A DNA stretch of 37,900 nucleotides, taken from contig CALCGD010000293.1 of the NCBI GenBank assembly GCA_937900875.1, positions 1 through 37,900 on the forward strand, read 5' to 3'. This DNA comes from an uncultured Flavobacteriales bacterium. Lineage in GTDB: Bacteria; Bacteroidota; Bacteroidia; UBA10329. This document shows, in pieces, positions 1 through 8,096 of the stretch. Within the stretch, counting starts at the first letter, position 1, and each line of letters begins with the position of its first letter. A program made the translations under genes and the position numbers. The notes under the pieces were generated by a model. That model saw only the letters and a list, made by a program, of their open reading frames with translations, did not search any database and had not been told where the DNA came from.

Positions 1-11
1 TGATGAGATAC

Positions 12-19
12 TATATTTG
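12..19 (+). promoter_or_regulatory. -7 promoter element of the tRNA-Met gene
   Basis: TATATTTG is an exact match to the Bacteroidota -7 consensus TAnnTTTG and lies 16 bases upstream of the tRNA. That places transcription start roughly 10 bases before the mature 5' end. The matching -33 element would fall outside the window, so only half of the promoter can be seen. Confidence 0.55.
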
Positions 20-35
20 CAGCCGCAAAAAAAAT

Positions 36-109
36 GGCGAGGTAGCTCAGTTGGTTAGAGCGCAGGATTCATAACCCTGAGGTCGGGAGTTCAAATCTCC
101 CTCTCGCTA
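36..109 (+). tRNA. tRNA-Met (anticodon CAU)
   Basis: The 74-base cloverleaf folds well. The acceptor strand 36-42 pairs with 102-108 with G-U pairs at both ends. The D arm holds AGCTCAGTTGGTTAGAGC, the anticodon loop reads TTCATAA (CAU), and the T arm is GGGAG-TTCAAAT-CTCCC. A109 is the discriminator and CCA is not encoded. The 1-72 position is a G-U pair, not the unpaired C-A of an initiator, so this is more likely an elongator tRNA. A CAU anticodon could also belong to the tRNA-Ile that is modified to lysidine, but the body resembles Met. The anticodon stem has an A-C mismatch at 31-39. Confidence 0.93.
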
Positions 110-110
110 C

Positions 111-140
111 AAAAAGCTCTGTTTTTACAGGGCTTTTTTT
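111..140 (+). terminator. Intrinsic terminator after tRNA-Met
   Basis: GCTCTG (116-121) pairs with CAGGGC (128-133) across a 6-base loop, flanked by A5 upstream and T7 downstream (134-140). It starts two bases after the discriminator base of the tRNA. Confidence 0.8.
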
Positions 141-217
141 ATGAGCTCAAACGAAAACATCAAGTTATTATGTTTTAAGAAAGTTTAGCTTCGCGGTAGA
201 TAACTAAGTAACCTAAG

Positions 218-1156
218 ATGAAGAAAACTCTACTTTCCTTTTTGTTTCCATTTGCTGTAGCAACGGCTTTTGGGCAATGTGTACCAAGCACCAATTTTGT
301 TGGAACTGGACTACAACTTTCACCCTTGCAATTAGAACCCATTTTTGCGTGTAACGATTGCGATGATTACGAAGTAATTATTTCGGTTCAATCCTTTGCG
401 GACACCGTTCTTTCTGTCGAATTAGCTCCTGGAAATCCTCCATTAGATGTAACCGTTTTTGCAGATAGATTTAGACTTGATTCAATGGGTGGTTTGCCTG
501 CTGGTTTGACATACACAACTGATGCAGCATTTGATACAACTTATGATGCAGTCTTGAATCCGTTTGGATACTGGATAAACCCTGGAGACACAACGAATGG
601 TTTCGAAAACACATCTGGTTGTATTAGCATAAACGGAACTGCAGCCGATTGGACTGCTGCTGCCGGTGGAGGACCGAATAGTGATGGTCTTTACCCATTA
701 ACTGTGTTCATTGATGCTCGCGCGGCAAATTTTGCCCCAGCGGCTATTGGCGGAATCACCGGGTTTAATGTGTGGTTGACTGAAATGGGTTTCTTGTTAG
801 ATGCCTTCGGAGATCCAAACTTCACACCTAATGGAATTAAACTAGAAGGATTGGTTCTAGATGTAAGGTCAAGTGGTTTAGGTTTAAATGACGAGGAATT
901 TTCTTTTGGTTCCGTCTCAAATTATCCAAATCCATTCACGGGCAATACGACTGTAACTTATTCAGTTAAGGATGCCTCAGATTTAACTTTAGAAGTTTTT
1001 AACGTACTTGGAGAAAGAATTTACAGCAAATCTCTGAATGCAAATGTTGGTGTAAATACCATCGAATTTTCTTCGGAAGGTCTTTCTTCTGGAATCTATT
1101 TCTACAGCATTGCCGATGGCGTGAATGCAATCACAAAGAAAATGAGCGTTAAGTAA
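218..1156 (+). CDS. Secreted protein with T9SS type A sorting domain
   Basis: The 312-residue protein opens with a Sec signal peptide of about 19 residues ending in AFGQ. Its C-terminal 78 residues (about 235-312) form a type A T9SS sorting domain. It begins NYPNPF, continues with TVTYSV, LEVFNVLGERIY and GIYFYSI, and ends in KKMSVK. In this family the domain directs transport across the outer membrane and is removed or anchored at the surface. The middle (about 20-230) is rich in Gly, Asp, Thr and Phe, looks beta-stranded and has a few Cys; I recognise no domain in it. The gene stands alone between the tRNA terminator and a shared terminator at 1177-1207. No good -7 element is visible; TATGTTTT at 169-176 is a one-mismatch candidate. 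Its function beyond export is unknown. Confidence 0.9.
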   Translation: MKKTLLSFLFPFAVATAFGQCVPSTNFVGTGLQLSPLQLEPIFACNDCDDYEVIISVQSFADTVLSVELAPGNPPLDVTVFADRFRLDSMGGLPAGLTYTTDAAFDTTYDAVLNPFGYWINPGDTTNGFENTSGCISINGTAADWTAAAGGGPNSDGLYPLTVFIDARAANFAPAAIGGITGFNVWLTEMGFLLDAFGDPNFTPNGIKLEGLVLDVRSSGLGLNDEEFSFGSVSNYPNPFTGNTTVTYSVKDASDLTLEVFNVLGERIYSKSLNANVGVNTIEFSSEGLSSGIYFYSIADGVNAITKKMSVK

Positions 1157-1176
1157 CACACGGTCTTATTTTACTG

Positions 1177-1207
1177 AAGCCCTATTCGATTTTTTCGGAT
1201 AGGGCTT
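1177..1207. terminator. Bidirectional terminator between convergent genes
   Basis: A 13-base stem (AAGCCCTATTCGA at 1177-1189, TCGGATAGGGCTT at 1195-1207, one G-T pair) closes a T-rich loop. T-rich sequence follows on the plus strand and T runs are present on the minus strand. It serves the T9SS gene and contains the stop codon of the convergent EamA gene. Confidence 0.8.
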
Positions 1208-2045
1208 TTCTTTTGTCCCAAGATTTTAGTCCGACATTCAGCAATACTCCAGACAGTATTAGGAGTATTCCCACCAAGCTAATCCAATCGTAGGTCTCGT
1301 CAAATAAGAAATAGCCGTAGGCAAGTGCATATAAGGAGCCCAAATACTTTAGGCTTGCTACAATATTCGCTTTCTCAAGTTGCAACGCCGTAGTCATGAA
1401 AACCTGACCGATTTGAGTAAAAATGCCGAGGAGCAAGATGATTGCCCATTCCCAGCCTACGGGAGAAACCCAATTGAAATAGCTAAGAACCAACATGATG
1501 GGTGTAGCCACCATCGGAAAATACAGCACCACAACTAGGGGATGGTCTGTGTCTTTAACCATCCTAATACAATTATACGCGGCCCCTGCGAAAAATGCCG
1601 ATAAGATTCCGAGGATAAGATAGAACAAGGATACTCGGTCATCAAATCCTTTTAGCAAACCAATTCCGAGAAAAGCGACTAGGAAGAAAAGCCATTGAAC
1701 CTTTCTCATTTTTTCGCCCAATATGAAAATTGCAATAATGGCCGTGAAAATAGGAGAGAGGTATTGGATGGTTACGGCACTAGCTAGTGGTATGTTTTGT
1801 ACGGTAATAAAGAATAGACTTAATGCTGTAACGCCAAATATGCCTCTGAGTAACAAGTATTTACGGTTGTTGCCAAGCGGGTTAATTCCTTTAGGAAGGA
1901 TATAACCTAAACTAAGAACAAGTGATATAACGCTTCTAAATAGGATTAATTCGTGCGTAGGCAGATGGCTGAGGTACTTAACACAAAGCTGCATTAATGA
2001 AAATGCAGCTGTGCTTATCAGCATAAATCCTATTCCTCTTGACAT
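1182..2045 (-). CDS. EamA/DMT family transporter
   Basis: The 287-residue protein is almost entirely hydrophobic and consistent with ten transmembrane helices in two EamA repeats. This is the architecture of drug/metabolite transporters such as RhaT- or YdcZ-type exporters. Family-like stretches are LILFRSVISLVLSL near the first helices, ITVQNIPLASAVTIQYLSPI before helix 4, and ATALQLEKANIVASLKYLGS in the second repeat. I chose the ATG at 2045, giving MSRGIGFML; the reading frame extends three codons upstream only through a TTG. The substrate cannot be told from sequence. The gene is divergent from the WD40 gene, with about 175 bases between the starts. Confidence 0.85.
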   Translation of the reverse strand: MSRGIGFMLISTAAFSLMQLCVKYLSHLPTHELILFRSVISLVLSLGYILPKGINPLGNNRKYLLLRGIFGVTALSLFFITVQNIPLASAVTIQYLSPIFTAIIAIFILGEKMRKVQWLFFLVAFLGIGLLKGFDDRVSLFYLILGILSAFFAGAAYNCIRMVKDTDHPLVVVLYFPMVATPIMLVLSYFNWVSPVGWEWAIILLLGIFTQIGQVFMTTALQLEKANIVASLKYLGSLYALAYGYFLFDETYDWISLVGILLILSGVLLNVGLKSWDKRKALSEKIE

Positions 2046-2221
2046 CAGAAACAAAAGTGATAATAATGCTTAGACCATAGCTTGTATTTATGATGCAAAG
2101 CTGAAGGGTAACTTCGCTTACAACAACTGCAACAGGAATTGTATTAGAAAAGACAATGAACGAGGGATATTTGTAGCCGAATAGAAAAAAATGCCTAACT
2201 ATGATAGGGCAGAATGGAAAA

Positions 2222-3781
2222 ATGCTGAGAATAGTCTCTTGTTTAATATTGGTTTGTTGGTTTGGGAAGTGCAGTGCGCAAAATCTCAAGCTTGAGCTAA
2301 TACGCACTTTTCATGGGCATAATCATGGCGTTAGGCATGTCGTATTTTCTCCAGATGGAAGCCATTTTGCAAGTGGCGGTACTAGAGGAGAGGTTTTTAT
2401 TTGGGACATCGAAGGATCAGCAGCTCTTAAGAAGTTGGAAGGTCATTATGGTTCTGTTACGGACGTTACTTACTCGGAGAACGGTAATTATGTTGTTACG
2501 GCAGGAGATGATGGGCAGATAAAAGTTTGGGATTCAGAAACTGGATTTTGCCACAAAAGAATTGTTAGTCCTACAAATGCTGAAAGCCCGATAAATAAGG
2601 TGCGATTTGCCCTAATGTCTTCCCAAACAGGATTTATTTATTTCGGTGGGAGTAATAAATATTTATGTGCGGTCAGTTTATCGGGCGATAAAGACCCTGA
2701 GGTAATTTATTCAGACCCAACAGAAGAAATACGATGCGCGATTTTAAATCCAAATGGCAAGGAACTAATATTTGCAGCAGGCAAGTATTTGATGGCGATT
2801 AATCTTGCCAGTGGTGAGGTTGTTCGAGAGTACAATACTGGAACCTGTTTAATTAATTCATTGGAGTTTTCAGATGATGGCAAACGACTTCTCACATGGT
2901 GTGATAATTCTCGTGTCGACATGCGAGATCCAAAAAGTTTTTATTTGCTCACCAGCTTTAGATCAGGTACAGGCGGCAACAAATTCAGCAATCTTGCATT
3001 TACAGAAGATCAGAAATATGTGATTACCGGTGATCACGCTTCAAGATTTAATGTTTGGGATTTAACTGATAAGCAACGGGTTTTAGATCAAGGCGCAGAG
3101 CAAGGAACAATTATGTCATTCGACCTTGAGAGCGGACCGAATTATCTTCTTTCTGGCAGTTTGGATAAGAGCATAAAGCTTTGGCAAATTGTGAAAGACG
3201 AGCCAGAAGAAACAAAGAAGAAGAATAAAAAAGGGGATGTTCTACCACAAACGGTAGAACCAGAGGTTGAAATTGTGCAGTATCAAGAAGCAATTGAAGA
3301 CGTACAGCAAAGAGTAGAATCTGTACCTGCAAAAACGAAGGTTGTGGTGAAACCTAAGGAAACGATTAACACTTACGAGCCAGTAGAACCTGCTGAGTTG
3401 GTTGTGTGTGAATTGCCAGATAAAATGAACAACAGGAGAATAACTCCAATTCGTCAGGAACATCGGTTAATCCTTAAATCACATCAGCTTACGTTTGAAA
3501 TATGGGATGCGCAGATTATTGACGGAGACATCGTTTCAATCTTTATTGACGATCAGTGTATCGTAAAAGAACATAGCATTACTGCAGCCAAGAAAAAGAT
3601 CAGCTTTGATGCTTCTAAGTACAAAAAGGTCTATTTGTACCTTCATGCTCATAACGTTGGAACCATTCCTCCGAATACCGTTACGATGACGGTTTCCGAT
3701 GGGATTCAATCTATCGAGCTGCAACTTAGATCCGACCTCACAGGTTCTGCTGCAATGGAACTCACTTTTGACGATGAGTAA
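2222..3781 (+). CDS. Secreted WD40-repeat protein with Bacteroidota-type C-terminal domain
   Basis: With the ATG at 2222 the protein has 519 residues and starts with a signal peptide ending near CSAQ. An ATG seven codons upstream (2201) is also possible. Residues about 25-325 form a WD40 propeller. Clear blades read FSPDGSHFASGG...VFIWD, YSENGNYVVTAGDDGQIKVWD and LLSGSLDKSIKLWQ; the middle blades are more diverged. A Lys/Glu/Val/Pro-rich linker follows (about 325-400). The last 115 residues form a separate beta-rich domain with WDAQIIDGDIVSIFIDD, YLYLHAHNVGTIPPNTV and LRSDLTGSAAMELTF. I recall this type of domain at the ends of many secreted Bacteroidota proteins, but I cannot name it. It ends 4 bases from the stop of the convergent OmpA gene. 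Role unknown; probably a periplasmic or surface scaffold. Confidence 0.8.
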   Translation: MLRIVSCLILVCWFGKCSAQNLKLELIRTFHGHNHGVRHVVFSPDGSHFASGGTRGEVFIWDIEGSAALKKLEGHYGSVTDVTYSENGNYVVTAGDDGQIKVWDSETGFCHKRIVSPTNAESPINKVRFALMSSQTGFIYFGGSNKYLCAVSLSGDKDPEVIYSDPTEEIRCAILNPNGKELIFAAGKYLMAINLASGEVVREYNTGTCLINSLEFSDDGKRLLTWCDNSRVDMRDPKSFYLLTSFRSGTGGNKFSNLAFTEDQKYVITGDHASRFNVWDLTDKQRVLDQGAEQGTIMSFDLESGPNYLLSGSLDKSIKLWQIVKDEPEETKKKNKKGDVLPQTVEPEVEIVQYQEAIEDVQQRVESVPAKTKVVVKPKETINTYEPVEPAELVVCELPDKMNNRRITPIRQEHRLILKSHQLTFEIWDAQIIDGDIVSIFIDDQCIVKEHSITAAKKKISFDASKYKKVYLYLHAHNVGTIPPNTVTMTVSDGIQSIELQLRSDLTGSAAMELTFDDE

Positions 3782-3785
3782 CTCT

Positions 3786-4637
3786 TCATTTTTTGAGAAT
3801 TTTGATTTCAACTCTTCTGTTTCTGTTCCTATCCATTTCGGTTAACTCCGGTTGAATTAGTGGTCTAGAACCAGCAAATCCGCGATAAGATATTCTGGTT
3901 TCTTCAATTCCTGCAAGAACCAGCTGTTGAAAAATGTATTCAGCTCTATTAAATGAAAGACTGTACGTTTTGGTGTTAACATCCAAGGCATCAACAGAAT
4001 CGAGTTTACAGCAAATATGACCCTGAATTTCTATTTCAAGCGTTGGATTATCAGACATAATTTGAACCAAACGCTCAAGTTCAGGTAAGGCTTGCGGTAC
4101 GAGATAATGCCTGCCTGGAAAGAAATTAAGATTCTTCAAAACCACCGTTTGACCAACCTCAGCTTCTACCAATAAGTCGGTTTCTTGAATAGGCTCTTTT
4201 TTAACTTCCTCAATTGGTTTTTGAATTGTTTCTTTTCTAGGTGATAATATCACCAAAACTTCCACTTTTCTATCCACGGAAACCCCTTTAGATTCGGGAT
4301 CGGTTTGATCCGCAAACTTTTCACCTTCTGATGAAGCTAAACTCATCAAATACTTCAAGTCGGTTTTGGTTTCGATGAATGCCATGACGGCATTAGCCCG
4401 CTTTTCAGATAAAATCTGGTTGTACTCGATGCTTCCTCGAAAATCAGTATGGCCTACAACCTCAAGCTTTAAAGCTATTTCTTCAATTGCCTTTACAAAA
4501 TCTAATAGCTTTTTTGCCTCAGTATTTATGATAATTGACTGATCATTTTCGAAGTAGACCGTGTGTTTAGCAGCTTGTTGCGCAACAGCACTGGAGGATA
4601 AGATGGCAGTAAGAAAAAGGGAGAGAAGTTGCTTCAT
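3786..4637 (-). CDS. Tandem OmpA-like domain protein (periplasmic)
   Basis: The 283-residue protein starts at the ATG at 4637 with a clean signal peptide (residues 1-20, ending SSAVAQ). The frame runs upstream to 4823, but that part overlaps the sugar transferase gene. It has two OmpA C-terminal (peptidoglycan-binding) domains and no beta-barrel. The first, about 25-131, has VYFEND, GHTDFRG (62-68) and SEKRANAVMAFI. The second, about 160-281, has GHICC (196-200), SFNRAEYIFQQL and NRNRRVEI. The Asp that follows GHT in classical domains is missing from the second copy; GHICC appears to be a Bacteroidota variant. A charged linker (about 132-155) joins the two. It lies 29 bases downstream of the sugar transferase and is probably its operon partner. 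Confidence 0.87.
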   Translation of the reverse strand: MKQLLSLFLTAILSSSAVAQQAAKHTVYFENDQSIIINTEAKKLLDFVKAIEEIALKLEVVGHTDFRGSIEYNQILSEKRANAVMAFIETKTDLKYLMSLASSEGEKFADQTDPESKGVSVDRKVEVLVILSPRKETIQKPIEEVKKEPIQETDLLVEAEVGQTVVLKNLNFFPGRHYLVPQALPELERLVQIMSDNPTLEIEIQGHICCKLDSVDALDVNTKTYSLSFNRAEYIFQQLVLAGIEETRISYRGFAGSRPLIQPELTEMDRNRNRRVEIKILKK

Positions 4638-4666
4638 GCTTGAATACAACGACCGAATATGGTGAA

Positions 4667-6082
4667 TTATTTTCCTCTGCCTAGAAGTACGGTTTGAACA
4701 GTGTAAATGAGGATTTTTAGATCGACTAACAAATTCATATTCTCTATGTAGAGAAGGTCGAATTTCATTCTTCGGATCATCTGTTCCACGTTTTCTGCAT
4801 ACCCGTATTTTACCATTCCCCAAGAGGTAATTCCTGGCTTTACCTTTAAAAGGTGACGATAATGCGGTGCGTGCACAACAATTTGATCTATGAAAAATTG
4901 GCGTTCTGGTCTTGGACCAACCAAACTCATATCGCCAATGAGCACATTGTAGAACTGAGGAATTTCGTCCAATCGAACCTTTCGCATAAACCTCCCGATT
5001 GGAGTAATTCGAGGATCATGATCACTCGAAAGAGCTGGGCCTTTAGCTTCGGCATCTACAATCATCGACCTGAATTTGAATATGAAAAATGGCTTGCTAC
5101 CTTTTCCTATTCGTTCTTGAGCGTAAAATACTGGTCCAGGACTGCTCAGCTTAACACAGATAGCCGTAATGAAGTAAAGCGGACTTAGAATAATGAGCGC
5201 CCACAAGGAGATTACAATATCACCAACACGTTTAGTTACGTGTTGCCAAGGCGCCAGAATATCTTGCGTTACCTGTATTAACGGGGTTCCGTAAATCGAA
5301 TCCATTCTAACAGACCCTGATAAAATATCGTACATATCTGGGATTACCTTTACAATTACATCTCTTTCCTCCAATCTATTAAGGATGTTTTGAAGGTTTT
5401 CGTGTTCGCTAGATTCTAAAGCAATAATTACCTCTTCAATAGAATATTCGTCTATAATAGTTCCGAGGTTTTCAATGGTGCCAAGGTTTGGAAGATGGTC
5501 TTTTAAAGGGTACTGAGCGCGTTCTTTTACTCTTATAAAACCTTTAAAAATATTGCCAGAAGCCTGTCGTTGGTTTTCCAGCTCTTCATAGAGTTCAAGT
5601 GCTTTAGCGTCACTTCCAATCATGAGTGTTGGAAAGCCAATTTTACGCTTGTGAATCTTATTTGCAGTGATAGAGGAAAGAATGAAACGCAATGAGAATG
5701 TCAGTCCAAAATGCAGGCTAAATAAAACGGCAAACGACTGGTAATAGGTGGTGTGATTCAGCACTTCATCATCCAGTATCAAAGCAAAAAACAATGCTAT
5801 AACACCAATTAATGTGCTTACAAATGTTTGAAAGAACTCTCGTAATCTCGATTTCCGATAAACCTTACGGTAGGTGCCCAAAAGCGTGTAGAATAGCAAC
5901 CAAAATATTGGAATAAGAACGAGACCTTGAATAAAGCGCTCGTCCATATTCACCAGTACCTTAAAGCCGAATTTCTCGCTTTCTACAAAGGTTTTTCGGT
6001 AAAAGAAGAAAATGCTCCATGCGCCAGAAGCGGCAATCACATCAAAAACAACATACTTGAGCGTCTGCAGTTTTCTATTCAT
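4667..6082 (-). CDS. Polyprenyl-phosphate sugar-1-phosphate transferase (WbaP/WcaJ type)
   Basis: The 471-residue protein is an exopolysaccharide initiating enzyme. It transfers a sugar-1-phosphate from a nucleotide sugar to undecaprenyl phosphate at the inner membrane. The N-terminal ~140 residues contain about four transmembrane helices. Residues about 145-260 form a Rossmann-like CoA_binding_3 region (TLMIGSDAKALELYEEL). Residues 280-471 are the bacterial sugar transferase catalytic domain, with a membrane-inserting helix at about 285-312 and then SSPGPVFYAQERIG, FKFRSM, LDEIPQFYNVLIGDMSLVGP and RPE (371-393). D372-E373 correspond to the catalytic Asp-Glu dyad of this superfamily. The ATG overlaps the TGA of the upstream lipoprotein gene by one base, suggesting translational coupling. 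The sugar is not predictable. Confidence 0.93.
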   Translation of the reverse strand: MNRKLQTLKYVVFDVIAASGAWSIFFFYRKTFVESEKFGFKVLVNMDERFIQGLVLIPIFWLLFYTLLGTYRKVYRKSRLREFFQTFVSTLIGVIALFFALILDDEVLNHTTYYQSFAVLFSLHFGLTFSLRFILSSITANKIHKRKIGFPTLMIGSDAKALELYEELENQRQASGNIFKGFIRVKERAQYPLKDHLPNLGTIENLGTIIDEYSIEEVIIALESSEHENLQNILNRLEERDVIVKVIPDMYDILSGSVRMDSIYGTPLIQVTQDILAPWQHVTKRVGDIVISLWALIILSPLYFITAICVKLSSPGPVFYAQERIGKGSKPFFIFKFRSMIVDAEAKGPALSSDHDPRITPIGRFMRKVRLDEIPQFYNVLIGDMSLVGPRPERQFFIDQIVVHAPHYRHLLKVKPGITSWGMVKYGYAENVEQMIRRMKFDLLYIENMNLLVDLKILIYTVQTVLLGRGK

Positions 6083-6948
6083 CAGTGCAGCATTCTTATG
6101 TTGTCTATATAAAAATAGGCCTCACCAACATGATCTTCGTCTCTAACAAAACCGAAGAATGGTTGGTGATTGATGAAATCAGAATTGGAAGAAATTACAT
6201 CGGTGAGGTTCACGTAAATTCTATTCCAATCTTCTGAAGCGCTAAGAACGATAATAGGAACCTGAAAAGTGCCACCTTGGTCCCTGCTGAATAACCCAAC
6301 TACACAAGAATGATTGCTTCGGTAGGTAAATTCTAAGAGCACTGGAGTTCCGCTTCCAGGAAGCTCATAGGTTACACCAGATTTACATTCGAATATAATT
6401 TCATCTTCTGCCAAGGCCAGTTTAAGAGTTTTACCATCGAACGCTTCAATACCATCAATTCGTTCAATATCCGCGTCACTAACATCAGAAGTAATCAGAG
6501 AAAGTCCAACATTGTCAAAATCCTCAAGCCAATCAAAAGTTACCCAGTTTTGGTAATTAAGGGTAGGGTTAATGTTAACCACGCTGTCCGGAAATAAAGA
6601 AATAGTCCCTAAATAATCTTCGGTAAACAAGTAAGGAATGCGAGTGCCAACTTGGCCGTTAAGTTTAATCCCACCCCTAATTCTGATATTGGCTTCTCCG
6701 TCAACCAAAATGGGTATTACCGCTGGCAATTCAAAAATCCCTAAGAGTTTTTCGTTTTCGTAAACCCATGCATCCACTATATTATGGTCCGGGTTCCCCT
6801 CTCCATTACCTGTAGCCATAGAAATGGAATCTATGCGGAGAAAAGATGGAATTTGCTCGTCTGGATTTATAAGGTCGCAAGAGCTGTAAGAACTAGCTAG
6901 TAGTACTGAAAAAACAAAAAATATGGCGGATTTTAGTCGACTTCTCAT
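6082..6948 (-). CDS. Lipoprotein of unknown function in the surface-glycan operon
   Basis: The 288-residue protein has a lipoprotein signal peptide ending LASSYSSC, so Cys24 would be the lipidated residue. The rest looks beta-rich, with a possible galactose-binding/jelly-roll layout. It contains two stretches that read like strands of concanavalin-like modules (about 125-285), with no catalytic motif that I recognise. The stop overlaps the start of the sugar transferase gene by one base, and the oxidoreductase gene lies 39 bases upstream. Similar small lipoproteins often sit near glycan-assembly genes in Bacteroidota, but a functional link is inferred only from context. Confidence 0.75.
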   Translation of the reverse strand: MRSRLKSAIFFVFSVLLASSYSSCDLINPDEQIPSFLRIDSISMATGNGEGNPDHNIVDAWVYENEKLLGIFELPAVIPILVDGEANIRIRGGIKLNGQVGTRIPYLFTEDYLGTISLFPDSVVNINPTLNYQNWVTFDWLEDFDNVGLSLITSDVSDADIERIDGIEAFDGKTLKLALAEDEIIFECKSGVTYELPGSGTPVLLEFTYRSNHSCVVGLFSRDQGGTFQVPIIVLSASEDWNRIYVNLTDVISSNSDFINHQPFFGFVRDEDHVGEAYFYIDNIRMLH

Positions 6949-6987
6949 TCCGTAATTCCAACGAGAACGGGCACGAAATTAAACTTA

Positions 6988-7986
6988 TTATATGTTACTA
7001 GTAATAAGGTCTGAACTAAGATGCAGTTTGCTTACAATTTGATGAGCAATCTGCAAAGCATTGTAGCCATCCTGGATTGTAACCGCTGGCTGCGTATCTT
7101 CTTGAATGCAAATTCTAAACGCACGCAATTCTTCTTGAATCGCGTTAGATTCTTCAATTTTTGGGAATTCAAAATTGATTCTTCGCTTACTACTATCTGG
7201 TAGCTCAATAAAAAGGTCGTTTGAACTGGTTTCTGTGCTTGCAGCATCTAAACGAACAACCTCGGTTTTCTTCTTCAAAAAGTCTATTGCGATATAAGCA
7301 TCCCTTTGAAAAATCCTGGTTTTGCGCATGTTTTTAAGTGAGATGCGGCTTGCAGTTACATTCGCTACACAACCGTTTGCAAATTCGATTCTTGCGTTGG
7401 CAATGTCTGGGGTGCTGCTTACTACAGCTACACCGCTAGCGCTTATTCTTTTTACGGTTGATTTTACTAAGCTTAAAATGATGTCTAAATCATGAATCAT
7501 TAAATCCATTACAACTGGAACATCTGTACCACGCGGATTAAATTGAGCCAATCGATGACTTTCAATAAACATCGGATTTTCTATAAACGGTCTGCCAGCT
7601 ATATAAGCAGGGTTAAATCGTTCTACATGACCAATTTGAACTTTCACCTGAGCTTCTTCTGCCAATTTCATAAGGCTTTCTGCTTCTTCAGGCGTGTTGG
7701 TCACCGGTTTTTCAATAAAAACGTGCTTCGATTTTCTTAGGGCTGCCGAAGCACATTCGTAATGTGATAGGGTAGGAGTTACAACATCCACCACATCTAC
7801 CGCATCAATTAGGTCATCAATTGTATCAAAGGCAGTAATTCCAAACTCTTTAGCTGCGTAATCCGATTGTTTTTTGTCGGGGTCGAAAAAACCAACTAAA
7901 TCGTATCCGATTGTTTGCGCGAGCAGCTTCAAATGTATCTTGCCCAAATGGCCAGCACCGAGCACACCAATCTTCAAATTCGTCAT
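6988..7986 (-). CDS. Gfo/Idh/MocA family NAD(P)-dependent oxidoreductase
   Basis: The 332-residue protein has the N-terminal Rossmann fold with the dinucleotide motif GVLGAGHLG (7-15). The family signature EKPV (92-95) supplies the conserved Lys of the nicotinamide/substrate site. The D-x-x-x-H-D stretch (162-167) is typical of the C-terminal alpha/beta domain. Family members oxidise or reduce sugars and nucleotide sugars, for example in making unusual surface sugars. The ATG at 7986 gives the usual short N-terminus. It is the first gene of a probable four-gene minus-strand operon ending with the sugar transferase and OmpA genes, so a role in supplying a modified nucleotide sugar is plausible but unproven. 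Confidence 0.92.
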   Translation of the reverse strand: MTNLKIGVLGAGHLGKIHLKLLAQTIGYDLVGFFDPDKKQSDYAAKEFGITAFDTIDDLIDAVDVVDVVTPTLSHYECASAALRKSKHVFIEKPVTNTPEEAESLMKLAEEAQVKVQIGHVERFNPAYIAGRPFIENPMFIESHRLAQFNPRGTDVPVVMDLMIHDLDIILSLVKSTVKRISASGVAVVSSTPDIANARIEFANGCVANVTASRISLKNMRKTRIFQRDAYIAIDFLKKKTEVVRLDAASTETSSNDLFIELPDSSKRRINFEFPKIEESNAIQEELRAFRICIQEDTQPAVTIQDGYNALQIAHQIVSKLHLSSDLITSNI

Positions 7987-8096
7987 TGATTTTATCCCTT
8001 GAAATTTGATTTAAACACTTTGCAAATTATTACATTTAGAAACCGCTATTCGAGGAGATAGTTAGGGTTTTCAACATTCAAAACTTAACATCATAA

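Noticed and set aside
36-109. Initiator tRNA-fMet
   Set aside because: Initiators have an unpaired 1-72 position, whereas here 1-72 is a G-U pair, so an elongator tRNA-Met is preferred.
4640-4823. N-terminal extension of the OmpA gene
   Set aside because: This part overlaps the sugar transferase coding end, and a proper signal peptide begins at the ATG at 4637.
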